Made by a program: the position numbers and the translations under genes
Notes under the pieces: generated by a model
The model's input: only the letters and a program-made list of their open reading frames with translations
Databases searched by the model: none
Told to the model about the DNA's origin: nothing
Shown: piece by piece, positions 17,916-26,508 of the stretch
Numbering within the stretch: position 1 is the first letter of the stretch
Layout: each line of letters begins with the position of its first letter
Assembly: GCF_003001695.1 (NCBI RefSeq)
Contig: NZ_PVYX01000003.1
Coordinates: forward strand, 62,001 to 126,000
Direction: 5' to 3'
Length of the DNA: 64,000 nucleotides
From: Flagellimonas meridianipacifica
GTDB taxonomy: Bacteria > Bacteroidota > Bacteroidia > Flavobacteriales > Flavobacteriaceae

Positions 17916-18362
17916 TTAAAATTTGTCTAATAGGGTGTTTAAAGTTTCAAGTTCATTTTGGGATAAATTGGAAACCGCATCTTTTTCGGCCTTGCTGACC
18001 GCCTTATCCATTTTGGCAAGCGCTTCCTTGCCGAGGTCAGTGATAATAATTTCCACCTTGCGTCTATTGGTGGCGCAAACAGCTCTATTAACATATCCCT
18101 TACCTAAAAGTTTATCCACAAGACGTGTGGTGTTGCTCATCTTGGTCACCATACGTTCATTGAGGGTGGAAAGATTAGCAGGTCTCCCTTTTTGTCCTCT
18201 TAATATTCGCAACACATTGAATTGTTGTAGGGAGACCTCAAAAGGTTTGAGAGCGTTGTTGATTATCTCATTCACCTGGTTGTGTACCAAGGTCAAGTGA
18301 ATAAGAGTACGGCTCTCCAATGGAATTTTTTTTGTGGTCTTTATGATTTCCTCTACATTCAT
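17916..18362 (-). CDS. MarR-family transcriptional regulator
   Basis: 148 residues with a winged helix-turn-helix: FNVLRILRGQKGRPANLSTLNERM (split here as FNVLRILRG and LSTLNERM, about residues 47-70), the recognition part NTTRLVDKLLGKGYVNR (about 75-91) and the wing CATNRRKVEIIITDLGKE. It heads the marR-nitroreductase-yceI unit. A perfect 16-base palindrome in front of it is a likely operator, implying autoregulation. No ligand-sensing cysteines are obvious beyond the single Cys in the wing. Confidence 0.92.
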   Translation of the reverse strand: MNVEEIIKTTKKIPLESRTLIHLTLVHNQVNEIINNALKPFEVSLQQFNVLRILRGQKGRPANLSTLNERMVTKMSNTTRLVDKLLGKGYVNRAVCATNRRKVEIIITDLGKEALAKMDKAVSKAEKDAVSNLSQNELETLNTLLDKF

Positions 18363-18373
18363 GTATTTACAAT

Positions 18374-18392
18374 ATTTGTATATACAAATGTA
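18374..18392 (-). promoter_or_regulatory. Candidate MarR operator and -7 box
   Basis: ATTTGTATATACAAAT (18374-18389) is a perfect 16-base palindrome 12 bases before the marR start. On the minus strand TACATTTG (18392 down to 18385) fits the TAnnTTTG box and overlaps the palindrome, so a bound dimer would cover the transcription start. No clear -33 TTG is present at the right distance. Confidence 0.55.
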
Positions 18393-18493
18393 AATTGATT
18401 TATCTAGTAGAAAAATATTTGTGACTATAAAGTTTTGTTAAAAAAAAGAAAGAGGGGTAAAGCAATGGTTAATTTTAATCGTCTGAATATTAA

Positions 18494-19054
18494 ATGATGA
18501 GATATTTACTATTGATATTCTTTTCTGTGATGTTGACTTTGGTTGGATGTGGAGAAAAGTCTAAGCAAAATAGCGATACTAGTCAAGAAATAGTGGCTAA
18601 AACTATTGTTTCTAATAGTGAGGAAAATAGCAAAGTCAAATTCCCTGTGTACAACTTTGATTCTTTTGAGCCAATGCTTCATTTGGAAGATGACACCACT
18701 TATATAGTAAACTTTTGGGCAACATGGTGCAAGCCTTGCATAGAGGAGCTTCCGTATTTTGAAAAGGTCAATACCGAGTTTAAGGATAACAATGTAAAAG
18801 TTGTTCTAGTGAGCTTGGATATGCCCAGTATGTGGAAATCCCGTCTTGAACCTTTTGTGGAAAAGAAAGGACTGCAATCAGAAGTGGTAATACTGGACGA
18901 TCCAAAACAGAACACATGGATTCCCAAAGTTTCAGAAGAATGGGGAGGGGGTATTCCTGCCACTCTTATTTATAATAAGGATAAACGCCTATTTTATGAA
19001 AAAGGCTTTACCTATGAGGAACTCACAAACGAATTAAATCAATTCATAAATTAA
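18494..19054 (+). CDS. TlpA-like thioredoxin-fold lipoprotein
   Basis: 186 residues. A lipoprotein signal ends in LTLVGC (Cys near residue 19). The thioredoxin fold follows, with the redox motif WATWCKPC (about 73-80) and the cis-Pro in GGIPATLIY (about 156-164). It is probably a membrane-anchored thiol-disulfide reductase acting in the periplasm on oxidised proteins or cytochrome apoproteins. Six bases separate it from the next thioredoxin-like gene, so the pair is an operon. Confidence 0.88.
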   Translation: MMRYLLLIFFSVMLTLVGCGEKSKQNSDTSQEIVAKTIVSNSEENSKVKFPVYNFDSFEPMLHLEDDTTYIVNFWATWCKPCIEELPYFEKVNTEFKDNNVKVVLVSLDMPSMWKSRLEPFVEKKGLQSEVVILDDPKQNTWIPKVSEEWGGGIPATLIYNKDKRLFYEKGFTYEELTNELNQFIN

Positions 19055-19060
19055 ATAGAA

Positions 19061-19675
19061 ATGAAAACCTTTAAAATCTTGGGCGCATTGATACTTCTGA
19101 TTTCAATGGCCTCCTTTGTTGGAAATACTTTTGCCGAAAAGGGCTATGCTATTGGCGATACTGCTGCTGATTTTTCATTGAAGAATATTGACGGAAAAAT
19201 GGTTTCACTTTCAGATTACTCTGATGCTAAAGGATTTTTGGTGATTTTCACCTGCAATACCTGTCCTTATGCCGTGGCATATGAAGATCGTATTATTGAA
19301 CTGGATGCGAAATACAAATCCAAAGGGGTTCCCGTAATTGCGATTAATCCGAACAATCCATCGGCCAAACCGGGCGACAGTTTTGAAAAGATGAAAGCCA
19401 GGGCCAAAGAAAAGGGATTTACTTTTCCTTATCTATTGGATGAAGGCCAGAAAGTGTATCCTCAATACGGGGCAACCAGAACGCCTCATGTCTATTTGCT
19501 TGAAAAGACTGCCGATGGGAACGTGGTAAAATATATTGGTGCTATAGATGATAACTACCAAGATGCTTCAAAGGTAGACGAAACCTATGTGGAAGATGCA
19601 GTGGATGCCATGTTGGCTGGGAAAGAGATCAAGGTAACCTCGACCAAGGCCATTGGATGCACCATAAAAGTATAA
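19061..19675 (+). CDS. Exported thioredoxin/AhpC-TSA-like protein
   Basis: 204 residues with a signal peptide (about 1-24). A redoxin-type domain follows: GDTAADFSLKNIDGKMVSLSDY and the cysteine motif TCNTCPYAVAYE, where two Cys are separated by Asn-Thr as CNTC. Further on are YGATRTPHVYLL with the cis-Pro, and a late Cys (KAIGCTIKV). The CxxC variant CNTC fits a redox-active thiol site. It probably works with the lipoprotein encoded upstream. A strong terminator follows 20 bases after its stop. Confidence 0.85.
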   Translation: MKTFKILGALILLISMASFVGNTFAEKGYAIGDTAADFSLKNIDGKMVSLSDYSDAKGFLVIFTCNTCPYAVAYEDRIIELDAKYKSKGVPVIAINPNNPSAKPGDSFEKMKARAKEKGFTFPYLLDEGQKVYPQYGATRTPHVYLLEKTADGNVVKYIGAIDDNYQDASKVDETYVEDAVDAMLAGKEIKVTSTKAIGCTIKV

Positions 19676-19695
19676 TCCATAGAATTAAGAGATTC

Positions 19696-19726
19696 AAATC
19701 CGGGGTTATGCTCCGGATTTTTATTT
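19696..19726 (+). terminator. Intrinsic terminator after the thioredoxin-like pair
   Basis: Perfect 8-bp stem AAATCCGG/CCGGATTT (19696-19703 and 19713-19720) with a 9-base loop, then TTATTTTTG. It separates the two thioredoxin-fold genes from the rhodanese gene. The T-rich tail also contains TATTTTTG (19722-19729), matching the -7 consensus, so the same bases may begin the rhodanese promoter. Confidence 0.75.
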
Positions 19727-19749
19727 TTGCTAAACTTAAATTGATAAAA

Positions 19750-20061
19750 ATGTCAGACCTATCACAAGAAGAGTGGGAAACCCAATTGGAAAATGATGAT
19801 AACTCCTTTATTTTGGACGTACGTACTCCAGAAGAAGTAGAGGAGGGGTATATTCCCGGTGCAACCAATATCGATATCTATTTGGGGCAAGAGTTTTTGA
19901 ACGAACTGGAAAAGCTTGACAAGACCAAGAACTATTACGTGTACTGTAGATCCGGAAACCGAAGCGGCCAAGCATGTGCCATTATGAATAGCATCGGTAT
20001 TGAGAATGCCTACAACCTTGAAGGCGGATTTATGAATTGGGAAGGAGAAGTTGCGGAATAA
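19750..20061 (+). CDS. Rhodanese-like domain protein
   Basis: 103 residues forming one rhodanese domain: NSFILDVRTPEEVEEGYIPG near the start (the DVR part binds the active-site loop), NIDIYLGQEF, and the active-site loop YCRSGNRSGQA with catalytic Cys near residue 73. The loop length fits sulfurtransferases. The start ATG at 19750 is chosen because conserved sequence begins there; upstream codons run through the terminator. It lacks a signal peptide, so it is cytoplasmic, and a general sulfur-carrier role is likely. Confidence 0.88.
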   Translation: MSDLSQEEWETQLENDDNSFILDVRTPEEVEEGYIPGATNIDIYLGQEFLNELEKLDKTKNYYVYCRSGNRSGQACAIMNSIGIENAYNLEGGFMNWEGEVAE

Positions 20062-20062
20062 T

Positions 20063-20128
20063 ACTTAAGTTTATGACTGCGTATTAACCTACACCTCAAA
20101 AAATACGCAGTCAGTTTAAAACTTAAGT
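20063..20128. repeat. Long imperfect inverted repeat between rhodanese and DUF2851 genes
   Basis: Outer arms ACTTAAGTTT (20063-20072) and AAACTTAAGT (20119-20128) enclose inner arms GACTGCGTATT (20075-20085) and AATACGCAGTC (20102-20112). In all 21 base pairs are perfect around a small bulge and a 16-base loop. It nearly fills the 75-base spacer. There is no T-run after it, so a simple terminator is unlikely. It could be an RNA-processing structure or a MITE-like remnant. Confidence 0.7.
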
Positions 20129-20136
20129 CCCAAATC

Positions 20137-21423
20137 ATGCGAGAAGACCTACTCCATTATATATGGCAGTATAAAAAGATTCCCTTATCCAAACTGTTCA
20201 CTGAGCAAAAAGAAGAATTACAAATAATCAATTTTGGATTTCCCAATTCTGGTGAGGGTCCAGATTTTTTGAATGCACGAATTCTGATTGACGACCAACA
20301 ATGGGCCGGAAACATTGAAATGCACCTTAAGTCTTCCGACTGGTATGCCCATCATCATGAAATTGATAAAAACTACGACAATGTAATCCTTCATGTGGTA
20401 TGGGAGGACGATATCGCTGTTTTCAGAAAAGATGGGTCCCAGATTGCTACTTTGGTATTGCAACACCTCATTCCAGAGGAACTTCTGGTTTCATATCAGG
20501 CATTGATGGATACTTCCAAGATTAAGTTCATCAATTGTGAGAGAAGTATTGCCGACATGGCTCCAGTAATGTGGAAAAGTTGGGAAGAGCGGCTCTACTT
20601 TGAACGCTTGGAGCAAAAATCAAAACACATTGGAGCACTATTACAAAAGTCCAATAACAATTGGGAGGCTGTTTTATTCTCATTGCTTTGCAAAAGTTTT
20701 GGAACAAAAATCAACGGTTCATTCTTTTTGAATCGTGCTTTAAAACTGGATTTTTCAATTGTACGGAAGACCAGCACAGACCTTCTTCAATTGGAAAGTC
20801 TTCTTTTTGGTCATTTTGGGCTTTTGGAGGTTGAAGATTGCACGGATAGGTATTACCTAGAATTAAAAAAGGAGTATGGTTATCTAACCCAGAAGTTTGA
20901 ATTGGAAATTCCAGAAGAAAAACCAGCTTTCTATGGCATGCGACCAACAAGTTTTCCTACCCTTCGTATTTCTCAACTTGCAAATCTATATTATAAAAAC
21001 TGCGGTTTTTTTCAACGATTGATGGCAATTGATAGCTTGGAAGACTATTATCATGTTTTTCAAGTGTTGGCTAGTTCATATTGGGAAAATCACTTCACAT
21101 TTGGAAAGTCAAGCAAAAAAAGCAAGCGGCAAATATCCAAAGCCTTTATAGACTTACTGCTCATTAATACCGTAATTCCATTGAAATTCAGTTATGCTCA
21201 AAGAATTGGAAAGCAATGGAATGAAGAGTTGGTAGATTTGATTTCAAAGATTAAAAGTGAATCAAACACAATAGTTGAAGGTTTTAATGACCTTAAAGTT
21301 CAATCGGAAAATGCGTTGGAGAGTCAGGCCAAAATACAATTGTATACCGCATATTGCTCTCAAAAAAAGTGTTTGCATTGTGCCGTTGGAGTGAATTTAT
21401 TGAACAGAAATGTATACTTTTAG
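20137..21423 (+). CDS. DUF2851 family protein
   Basis: 428 residues matching the DUF2851 family, which is widespread in Bacteroidota and without a settled function. Recognisable stretches are LLHYIWQYKKIPLS at the start, NFGFPNSGEGPDFLNARI, WAGNIEMHLKSSDWY and HHEIDKNYDNVILHVVWEDD. The last two, with Asp/Glu and Lys near a beta sheet, recall a nuclease-like arrangement, but this is only an impression. The C-terminus has a cysteine cluster (YCSQKKCLHCAVG). The PspC gene follows 2 bases after the stop. Confidence 0.88.
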   Translation: MREDLLHYIWQYKKIPLSKLFTEQKEELQIINFGFPNSGEGPDFLNARILIDDQQWAGNIEMHLKSSDWYAHHHEIDKNYDNVILHVVWEDDIAVFRKDGSQIATLVLQHLIPEELLVSYQALMDTSKIKFINCERSIADMAPVMWKSWEERLYFERLEQKSKHIGALLQKSNNNWEAVLFSLLCKSFGTKINGSFFLNRALKLDFSIVRKTSTDLLQLESLLFGHFGLLEVEDCTDRYYLELKKEYGYLTQKFELEIPEEKPAFYGMRPTSFPTLRISQLANLYYKNCGFFQRLMAIDSLEDYYHVFQVLASSYWENHFTFGKSSKKSKRQISKAFIDLLLINTVIPLKFSYAQRIGKQWNEELVDLISKIKSESNTIVEGFNDLKVQSENALESQAKIQLYTAYCSQKKCLHCAVGVNLLNRNVYF

Positions 21424-21425
21424 CC

Positions 21426-21653
21426 ATGTCTTTTTTTTACAACCTTTTGTATTACTTTCAAAAAAGAGGCTTTGAGGTATGCCGTCGCATCGCTGAACGA
21501 ATTGGTATACGGGCCCGAGTGGTGCGAATTACTTTCATCTATTTAACTTTTGCAACTTTGGGGTTTGGTTTTGCCTTATATCTTTTTATGGCATTTTGGC
21601 TAAAAATCAAGGACCTAGTATATACCAAGAGAACATCAGTTTTTGATTTATAG
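21426..21653 (+). CDS. PspC-domain membrane protein
   Basis: 75 residues. The start ATG at 21426 lies just after the DUF2851 stop. The protein has a basic amphipathic part (FQKRGFEVCRRIAERIGIRARVVRI) and then one hydrophobic segment (about 37-58, FIYLTFATLGFGFALYLFM), as in PspC domains that sense envelope stress in other bacteria. No pspA gene is nearby. It lies between DUF2851 and the ion channel genes with only 2-3 bases on each side, so the three are one operon. Confidence 0.8.
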   Translation: MSFFYNLLYYFQKRGFEVCRRIAERIGIRARVVRITFIYLTFATLGFGFALYLFMAFWLKIKDLVYTKRTSVFDL

Positions 21654-21656
21654 TTT

Positions 21657-22664
21657 ATGGTTAGATTGTTCCGTTCCAAAATTGTTCTGGCTCTTTTCTT
21701 GATGATTCTTGTTTTGGTGATTGGAGTTGTTGGGTACAAATTGTTCTCAGATTTTACATGGATTGAAGCCATCTATATGACCATCATAACCGTAACTACG
21801 GTCGGTTTCTCCGAAGTACGGCCTTTGGATGAAGATGCGAAGATTTTTACTGTATTTTTAATCGTTACCAGTGTTTTTATTTTCGGATACGCCATCTCGG
21901 TGGTAACAGAATACTTATTGGGAAGAAACTCACTTCAAATTTTAAAAAAGAAAAAAGTGAAAAAAAAGATTGAAGCCCTATCAGACCACATTGTGGTCTG
22001 CGGATTTGGAAGAAATGGAATGCAAGCTGCCGATAGGTTGAAAGCATACAAAAAACCATTTGTGGTCATTGAAAAGGACAGGGAAGTCATTGAACGGTTT
22101 GAAGATGAAATACTTTTTGTGGAAGGCGACGCTAACGAGGATGAAATATTGGTTGAGGCAGGAATAGAGAGGGCTCAATACCTAATTACTGCGGTTCCAG
22201 ATGATGCAGAGAATTTATTTATAGTACTCTCCGCAAGACAGCTTAACAAAGACCTGTTTATTATAAGCAGGGCCTCCCAGGTTACTTCGCTTACCAAATT
22301 ACAACTCGCGGGGGCAAACAAAGTGATTATGCCAGATAAAATAGGGGGAGACCATATGGCGTCTCTTGTGGTCATGCCAGATTTAATCACGTTCATCAAC
22401 CAATTGTCCATGGAAGGAGAAAACACTACGAACCTAGAGGAAGTGGAAATAGAGGATTTGACCACCCAAGTGGATTGCAATTCCATTAAGGATTTGGATT
22501 TGAGGCGTAAAACGGGCTGCACCATAATTGGGTATATAGATCCAAACGGAAATTACATCATCAACCCAGAAGCGGATTTGGTATTGGAGCCAAAAGGAAA
22601 GGTCATCGTTCTAGGAAGAGCGGAACAAATAAAAAAGCTGAATCAAATGTTTAGCATTGGCTAG
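21657..22664 (+). CDS. Potassium channel with RCK (TrkA-N/TrkA-C) regulatory domain
   Basis: 335 residues. Two transmembrane helices (about 8-30 and 63-85) flank a pore loop with the filter-like sequence TVTTVGFSEV (about 44-53). Canonical K+ filters read TVGYG/TVGFG, so the Ser after Phe is unusual. A cytoplasmic RCK_N Rossmann domain starts with IVVCGFGRNG (about 111-120) and holds EKDREVIERF. An RCK_C domain ends the protein. It is likely a ligand-gated K+ channel or K+ efflux regulator. It overlaps in operon with the PspC gene. Confidence 0.9.
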   Translation: MVRLFRSKIVLALFLMILVLVIGVVGYKLFSDFTWIEAIYMTIITVTTVGFSEVRPLDEDAKIFTVFLIVTSVFIFGYAISVVTEYLLGRNSLQILKKKKVKKKIEALSDHIVVCGFGRNGMQAADRLKAYKKPFVVIEKDREVIERFEDEILFVEGDANEDEILVEAGIERAQYLITAVPDDAENLFIVLSARQLNKDLFIISRASQVTSLTKLQLAGANKVIMPDKIGGDHMASLVVMPDLITFINQLSMEGENTTNLEEVEIEDLTTQVDCNSIKDLDLRRKTGCTIIGYIDPNGNYIINPEADLVLEPKGKVIVLGRAEQIKKLNQMFSIG

Positions 22665-22751
22665 TTTAACAGGTGCATTATTTGATTCCGAAGATTTTTT
22701 TTAGGATATTGCCCACTTTACATCAATTTAACGTACCAAACTTTTCAAATT

Positions 22752-24359
22752 ATGAAGTATAGACTTCTAACGATTTTCACTCTGTTTTTACCATTGCTTA
22801 CATTCGCTCAAGAAACCGCTGAAATAGGGTTAGATCAGAAGATAGATCAAGCTTTTAAGCCTGTTTCTGATTTTTTCAATACCGTTATTTTCTTTCCCGT
22901 TTTTGGAACTCCTTTTGTACTTATTCTTTTGGTAGGAAGTGCCTTGTTCTTCACGTTATATTTTAAGTTTCCGAATATTCGCCATTTTTGGACTGCGATC
23001 AACGTAGTGCGAGGAAAATATGATGAATTGGAGGGAAGTGCAGGTCATGGCGTAGAAAAAGCTGAAGTAAATATTGTAGACGGGGATTTACCCGATACCA
23101 TTCGTGATGAAAGTCAAGAAGGAGAAGTAAGTCACTTTCAGGCATTGGCCACCGCAGTATCGGGAACTGTGGGTAATGGGAACATTGCGGGTGTAGCTTT
23201 GGCGATAGCCTTGGGAGGACCGGGAGCCACATTTTGGATGATCATTTGTGGGCTTCTAGGTATGTCGACCAAGTTTGTAGAATGTACACTTGGTGTTCAA
23301 TATAGAGATGTTGATGAAAGCGGAACCGTATATGGTGGTCCCATGTATTACATAAGCCGAGGTCTTAAAAATAGAGGATTTAAAACCTTAGGTAAGATTG
23401 CAGCAGCGCTATTCGCCATTTTCTGTATCGGAGGTTCATTTGGTGGAGGAAATGCGGCACAATCAAACCAAGCCACCATCGTGGTTAAAGAATTGTTCGG
23501 ATGGGAGAGCACTATGGCAGGTACTATAATTGGAGTTGTTTTGGCATTGTTGGTGGGTATCATTATCATTGGTGGAATAAAAAGAATTGCATCGGTAACG
23601 GAGAAAGTAGTTCCTTTTATGGCCCTGCTTTACATTTTAGCTTGTCTTTATATCATCTTTGGTAATTTCAGTCTTGTTGATGATGCTATAAGCCTGATTG
23701 TTACCGAAGCCTTTAACCCAACAGCAATAGGAGTTGGTGGGGTAATTGGAGTATTATTGGTTGGATTCAGGAGAGCTGCATTTTCCAATGAGGCGGGTGC
23801 GGGTTCAGCATCCATTGCCCACTCGGCTGTAAGAACCAAGTATTCGGCATCTGAAGGTTTGGTTGCCCTTTTGGAACCTTTTATCGATACCGTTGTAATC
23901 TGTACTATGACGGCCTTGGTTATTATCATATTTAACTTTGGGGGTGTTTTTGATTATGGTGGAGATGGTTCAGGTGTTGTTATGATTGATGGTCTTCCTT
24001 ATGAAGGAGCTGGAATTACTTCCAAAGCATTTGCCGAGTATATTCCATATTCCAATGTATTCCTAACAGTGGCAGTTGTATTGTTTGCTGTTTCTACAAT
24101 GATTTCTTGGTCTTATTATGGGCTTCAATCATGGAAATTTTTATTCGGTAGAGGAATGAAAACCGATTTAACCTATAAGTTGTTGTTCTTGACCTTCGTG
24201 GTTATTGGTGCAGCAGCAAGTATGGATTCTATTTGGGCTTTTTCGGATGCTATGATTTTTGCCATGGTATTCCCCAATATGGTTGGGCTGTATTTCCTTT
24301 TCCCAGAAGTGAAAAAACAGTTGAAACGCTATTTGGATGCAATAAAGTCAGGAAAATAA
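22752..24359 (+). CDS. Alanine/glycine:cation symporter (AGCS family)
   Basis: 535 residues with about 11 transmembrane helices. An N-terminal signal-like hydrophobic segment (1-19) is followed by family motifs: SHFQALATAVSGTVGNGNIAGVA (about residues 127-149), GGPMYYISRG, the GGGNAAQSNQ signature and FRRAAFSNEAGAGSASIAHSA. It takes up alanine or glycine with Na+ or H+. An unusually long hydrophilic insertion follows the second hydrophobic segment (about 85-125). The HhH gene follows 10 bases after the stop, with its own promoter box overlapping the end of this gene. Confidence 0.93.
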   Translation: MKYRLLTIFTLFLPLLTFAQETAEIGLDQKIDQAFKPVSDFFNTVIFFPVFGTPFVLILLVGSALFFTLYFKFPNIRHFWTAINVVRGKYDELEGSAGHGVEKAEVNIVDGDLPDTIRDESQEGEVSHFQALATAVSGTVGNGNIAGVALAIALGGPGATFWMIICGLLGMSTKFVECTLGVQYRDVDESGTVYGGPMYYISRGLKNRGFKTLGKIAAALFAIFCIGGSFGGGNAAQSNQATIVVKELFGWESTMAGTIIGVVLALLVGIIIIGGIKRIASVTEKVVPFMALLYILACLYIIFGNFSLVDDAISLIVTEAFNPTAIGVGGVIGVLLVGFRRAAFSNEAGAGSASIAHSAVRTKYSASEGLVALLEPFIDTVVICTMTALVIIIFNFGGVFDYGGDGSGVVMIDGLPYEGAGITSKAFAEYIPYSNVFLTVAVVLFAVSTMISWSYYGLQSWKFLFGRGMKTDLTYKLLFLTFVVIGAAASMDSIWAFSDAMIFAMVFPNMVGLYFLFPEVKKQLKRYLDAIKSGK

Positions 24360-24364
24360 TTTTG
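24333..24364 (+). promoter_or_regulatory. Promoter of the HhH-protein gene inside the end of the symporter gene
   Basis: TTG (24333-24335), 21 bases, then TAATTTTG (24357-24364), which matches TTG-N17-23-TAnnTTTG. The box overlaps the symporter stop codon and ends 5 bases before the TTG start of the next gene, implying an almost leaderless mRNA. Confidence 0.5.
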
Positions 24365-24369
24365 CACTT

Positions 24370-25263
24370 TTGAAAGATTTTAAATCCCATTTCAGGTTCA
24401 CCAAGCAAGAACGAAATGGGATTTTCTTTTTGGTACTGTTAATTGTCCTTCTTCAGCTTGCCTATGTTTTGGTAAGAGCAACACCTGCAAACACCAATCA
24501 GGCACTTATGCTTGATGCAGAGGTACAACATCAAGTGGATAGTCTAAAACAATTGGCAATAGAGAAGGGTAGTCGAAAAATCTATCCCTTCAATCCTAAC
24601 TTTATATCGGACTATAAAGGATATACTTTAGGAATGTCCCCGAAAGAAATTGACCGACTTTTTGAATTCAGGAAAACGGGGAGATATGTGAATTCTGCCA
24701 CTGAGTTTCAAGAAGTAACCCAAGTTTCTGATTCTTTGCTTTTGGCAATTTCTTCCTACTTCAAATTTCCCGAATGGAAGCAAAAGAATAACAGTTCAAA
24801 TACCTACACGGCTAAGGATTCAAATAAAGGGAAGCAATCCATCCCATCAAATACTATAATTGATTTGAACAAAGCGACGACAGAACAACTCAGAGAGGTT
24901 TACGGCGTAGGGGAAAAGCTATCAGCACGGATAGTAAAGTTCAGGGATAGATTGGGCGGTTTCTTAACTAATGGGCAGCTTTACGATGTTTATGGATTGG
25001 AATCCCATGTTGTTGAAGCAATTCTTCAACGTTTTCAAGTACTTCGTCCTCTTCCTGAAATCAAAAAAATCAACATTAACAATGCTACAGCTACCGAAAT
25101 TGCCCAACTAGTGTATATAAAACCTTTCCAGGCCAAAGAAATTGTGAAATATCGAGAAGAAAACGGACCTTTACGTTCGTTAAACGAGATGACTAATGTG
25201 TTTAACGTTTCTGAAGAAAAGATTGACAGAATTGAATTATATTTGTCTTTTAAAGTTGATTAG
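24370..25263 (+). CDS. Membrane-anchored helix-hairpin-helix (ComEA-like) protein
   Basis: 297 residues. One transmembrane helix lies near the N-terminus (about 16-35). A linker is followed by two to three helix-hairpin-helix motifs of the ComEA type: IIDLNKATTEQLREVYGVGEKLSARIVKFR (split here: DLNKATTEQL, GVGEKLSARIV) and ININNATATEIAQL with FQAKEIVKYREENGPL. These bind DNA backbone without sequence preference. A role in DNA uptake or in nucleoid-membrane contact is possible. The start is TTG at 24370, since no ATG precedes the transmembrane helix. Confidence 0.82.
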   Translation: MKDFKSHFRFTKQERNGIFFLVLLIVLLQLAYVLVRATPANTNQALMLDAEVQHQVDSLKQLAIEKGSRKIYPFNPNFISDYKGYTLGMSPKEIDRLFEFRKTGRYVNSATEFQEVTQVSDSLLLAISSYFKFPEWKQKNNSSNTYTAKDSNKGKQSIPSNTIIDLNKATTEQLREVYGVGEKLSARIVKFRDRLGGFLTNGQLYDVYGLESHVVEAILQRFQVLRPLPEIKKININNATATEIAQLVYIKPFQAKEIVKYREENGPLRSLNEMTNVFNVSEEKIDRIELYLSFKVD

Positions 25264-25272
25264 TTTTTAGTT

Positions 25273-26445
25273 ATGGTTGATACCTATTTTAATGAAGAGC
25301 ATAGATTATTTCGAGAAAGTCTTAGCGATTTTTTGCAGAAAGAAGTGGTTCCTCATGTGGACGATTGGGAAAAAACAGGTGTAATTGACCGTTCTATTTG
25401 GAACAAGTTTGGCGAGATGGGCTATTTTGGTCTTCTTTACCCAGAGGCGTATGGCGGCTTGGACCTGGACTTTTTCTATACCGTTATCTTGTTGGAAGAA
25501 CTTCAAAGAGTTAATTCCGGTGGATTTGCCGCTGCGATGTGGGCCCATGTTTATTTAGCCATGACCCATCTGAATGCAGAGGGAGATGAGCGTATTAAAA
25601 ATGAATACCTAGCTCCCAGTATCATGGGAGATAAAATAGGATGTCTTTGTATCACCGAGCCTTTTGGAGGTTCAGATGTGGCGGGGATGCGTTCCTCTGC
25701 GGTTAAAATGGATGACCATTACGTATTGAACGGTTCCAAGACATTCATCACCAACGGTTTCTACAGCGATTATTTGGTAGTATCGGCCAAAACACAACCC
25801 GAATTAGGGAATAAAGGAATAAGTATCTTTTTAGTTGATAGAGATACTCCAGGTGTTACGGCTACTAAACTTGATAAACTGGGATGGAGAGCCTCGGACA
25901 CTGCCGAAATTGCCTTCGACAATGTGAAATTACCTCTTGAAAATCTGATGGGAGAGGAGAATAAAGGTTTTTCCTATCTTATGCAGCATTTGGACCTAGA
26001 ACGTTTGGTTATGGGTATTAATGCGCACGCCAGAGCAGAGCATGCTTTACAGTATACTATGGATTATATGAAAGAGCGTACCGCTTTTGGAAAATCTTTG
26101 GATACTTTTCAGGCTCTTAGACATACCATGGTGGAATTGACCTCCGAAATGGAAATGTGCAAAAGCTATAACTACATCGTAGCGAATCAACTGAATCAAG
26201 GCATATATTCGGTTAAAGAAGCGACGATTTCCAAAATGATGTCTACCAAAATGGCAGATAAGGTCATTGACGGATGTCTACAAATGTTAGGTGGATACGG
26301 ATATATGGAGGAGTATCCCCTTGCCAGAATGCTTAGAGATAGCCGATTAGGTCGCATTGGCGGAGGTACTTCAGAAATCCTGAAAGAGATATTGGCCAAA
26401 ATTATGATTGACAAAAAAAGCTTCGCTCCAGTTCCGCAGAGTTAA
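25273..26445 (+). CDS. Acyl-CoA dehydrogenase
   Basis: 390 residues of the FAD-dependent acyl-CoA dehydrogenase family, oxidising acyl-CoA to the trans-2-enoyl-CoA and passing electrons to ETF. It has the N-terminal helical domain, the middle beta domain with CITEPFGGSDVAGM and GSKTFITNG, and the C-terminal domain with ERTAFGKSLDTFQALRH and GGYGYMEEYPLARMLRDSR. The expected active-site carboxylate is in the latter region. Chain-length preference cannot be read from the sequence. It follows the HhH gene by 9 bases. Confidence 0.93.
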   Translation: MVDTYFNEEHRLFRESLSDFLQKEVVPHVDDWEKTGVIDRSIWNKFGEMGYFGLLYPEAYGGLDLDFFYTVILLEELQRVNSGGFAAAMWAHVYLAMTHLNAEGDERIKNEYLAPSIMGDKIGCLCITEPFGGSDVAGMRSSAVKMDDHYVLNGSKTFITNGFYSDYLVVSAKTQPELGNKGISIFLVDRDTPGVTATKLDKLGWRASDTAEIAFDNVKLPLENLMGEENKGFSYLMQHLDLERLVMGINAHARAEHALQYTMDYMKERTAFGKSLDTFQALRHTMVELTSEMEMCKSYNYIVANQLNQGIYSVKEATISKMMSTKMADKVIDGCLQMLGGYGYMEEYPLARMLRDSRLGRIGGGTSEILKEILAKIMIDKKSFAPVPQS

Positions 26446-26508
26446 ATTTTGTCCTCAGAATAGTTTACAATTCAAATTAAGTCATATCTTTGCCGTCCAA
26501 AATCTAAA

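Noticed and set aside
22665..22751. Riboswitch in front of the AGCS symporter (for example glycine type)
   Set aside because: The 87-base leader is AT-rich and shows no paired, conserved aptamer-like structure.
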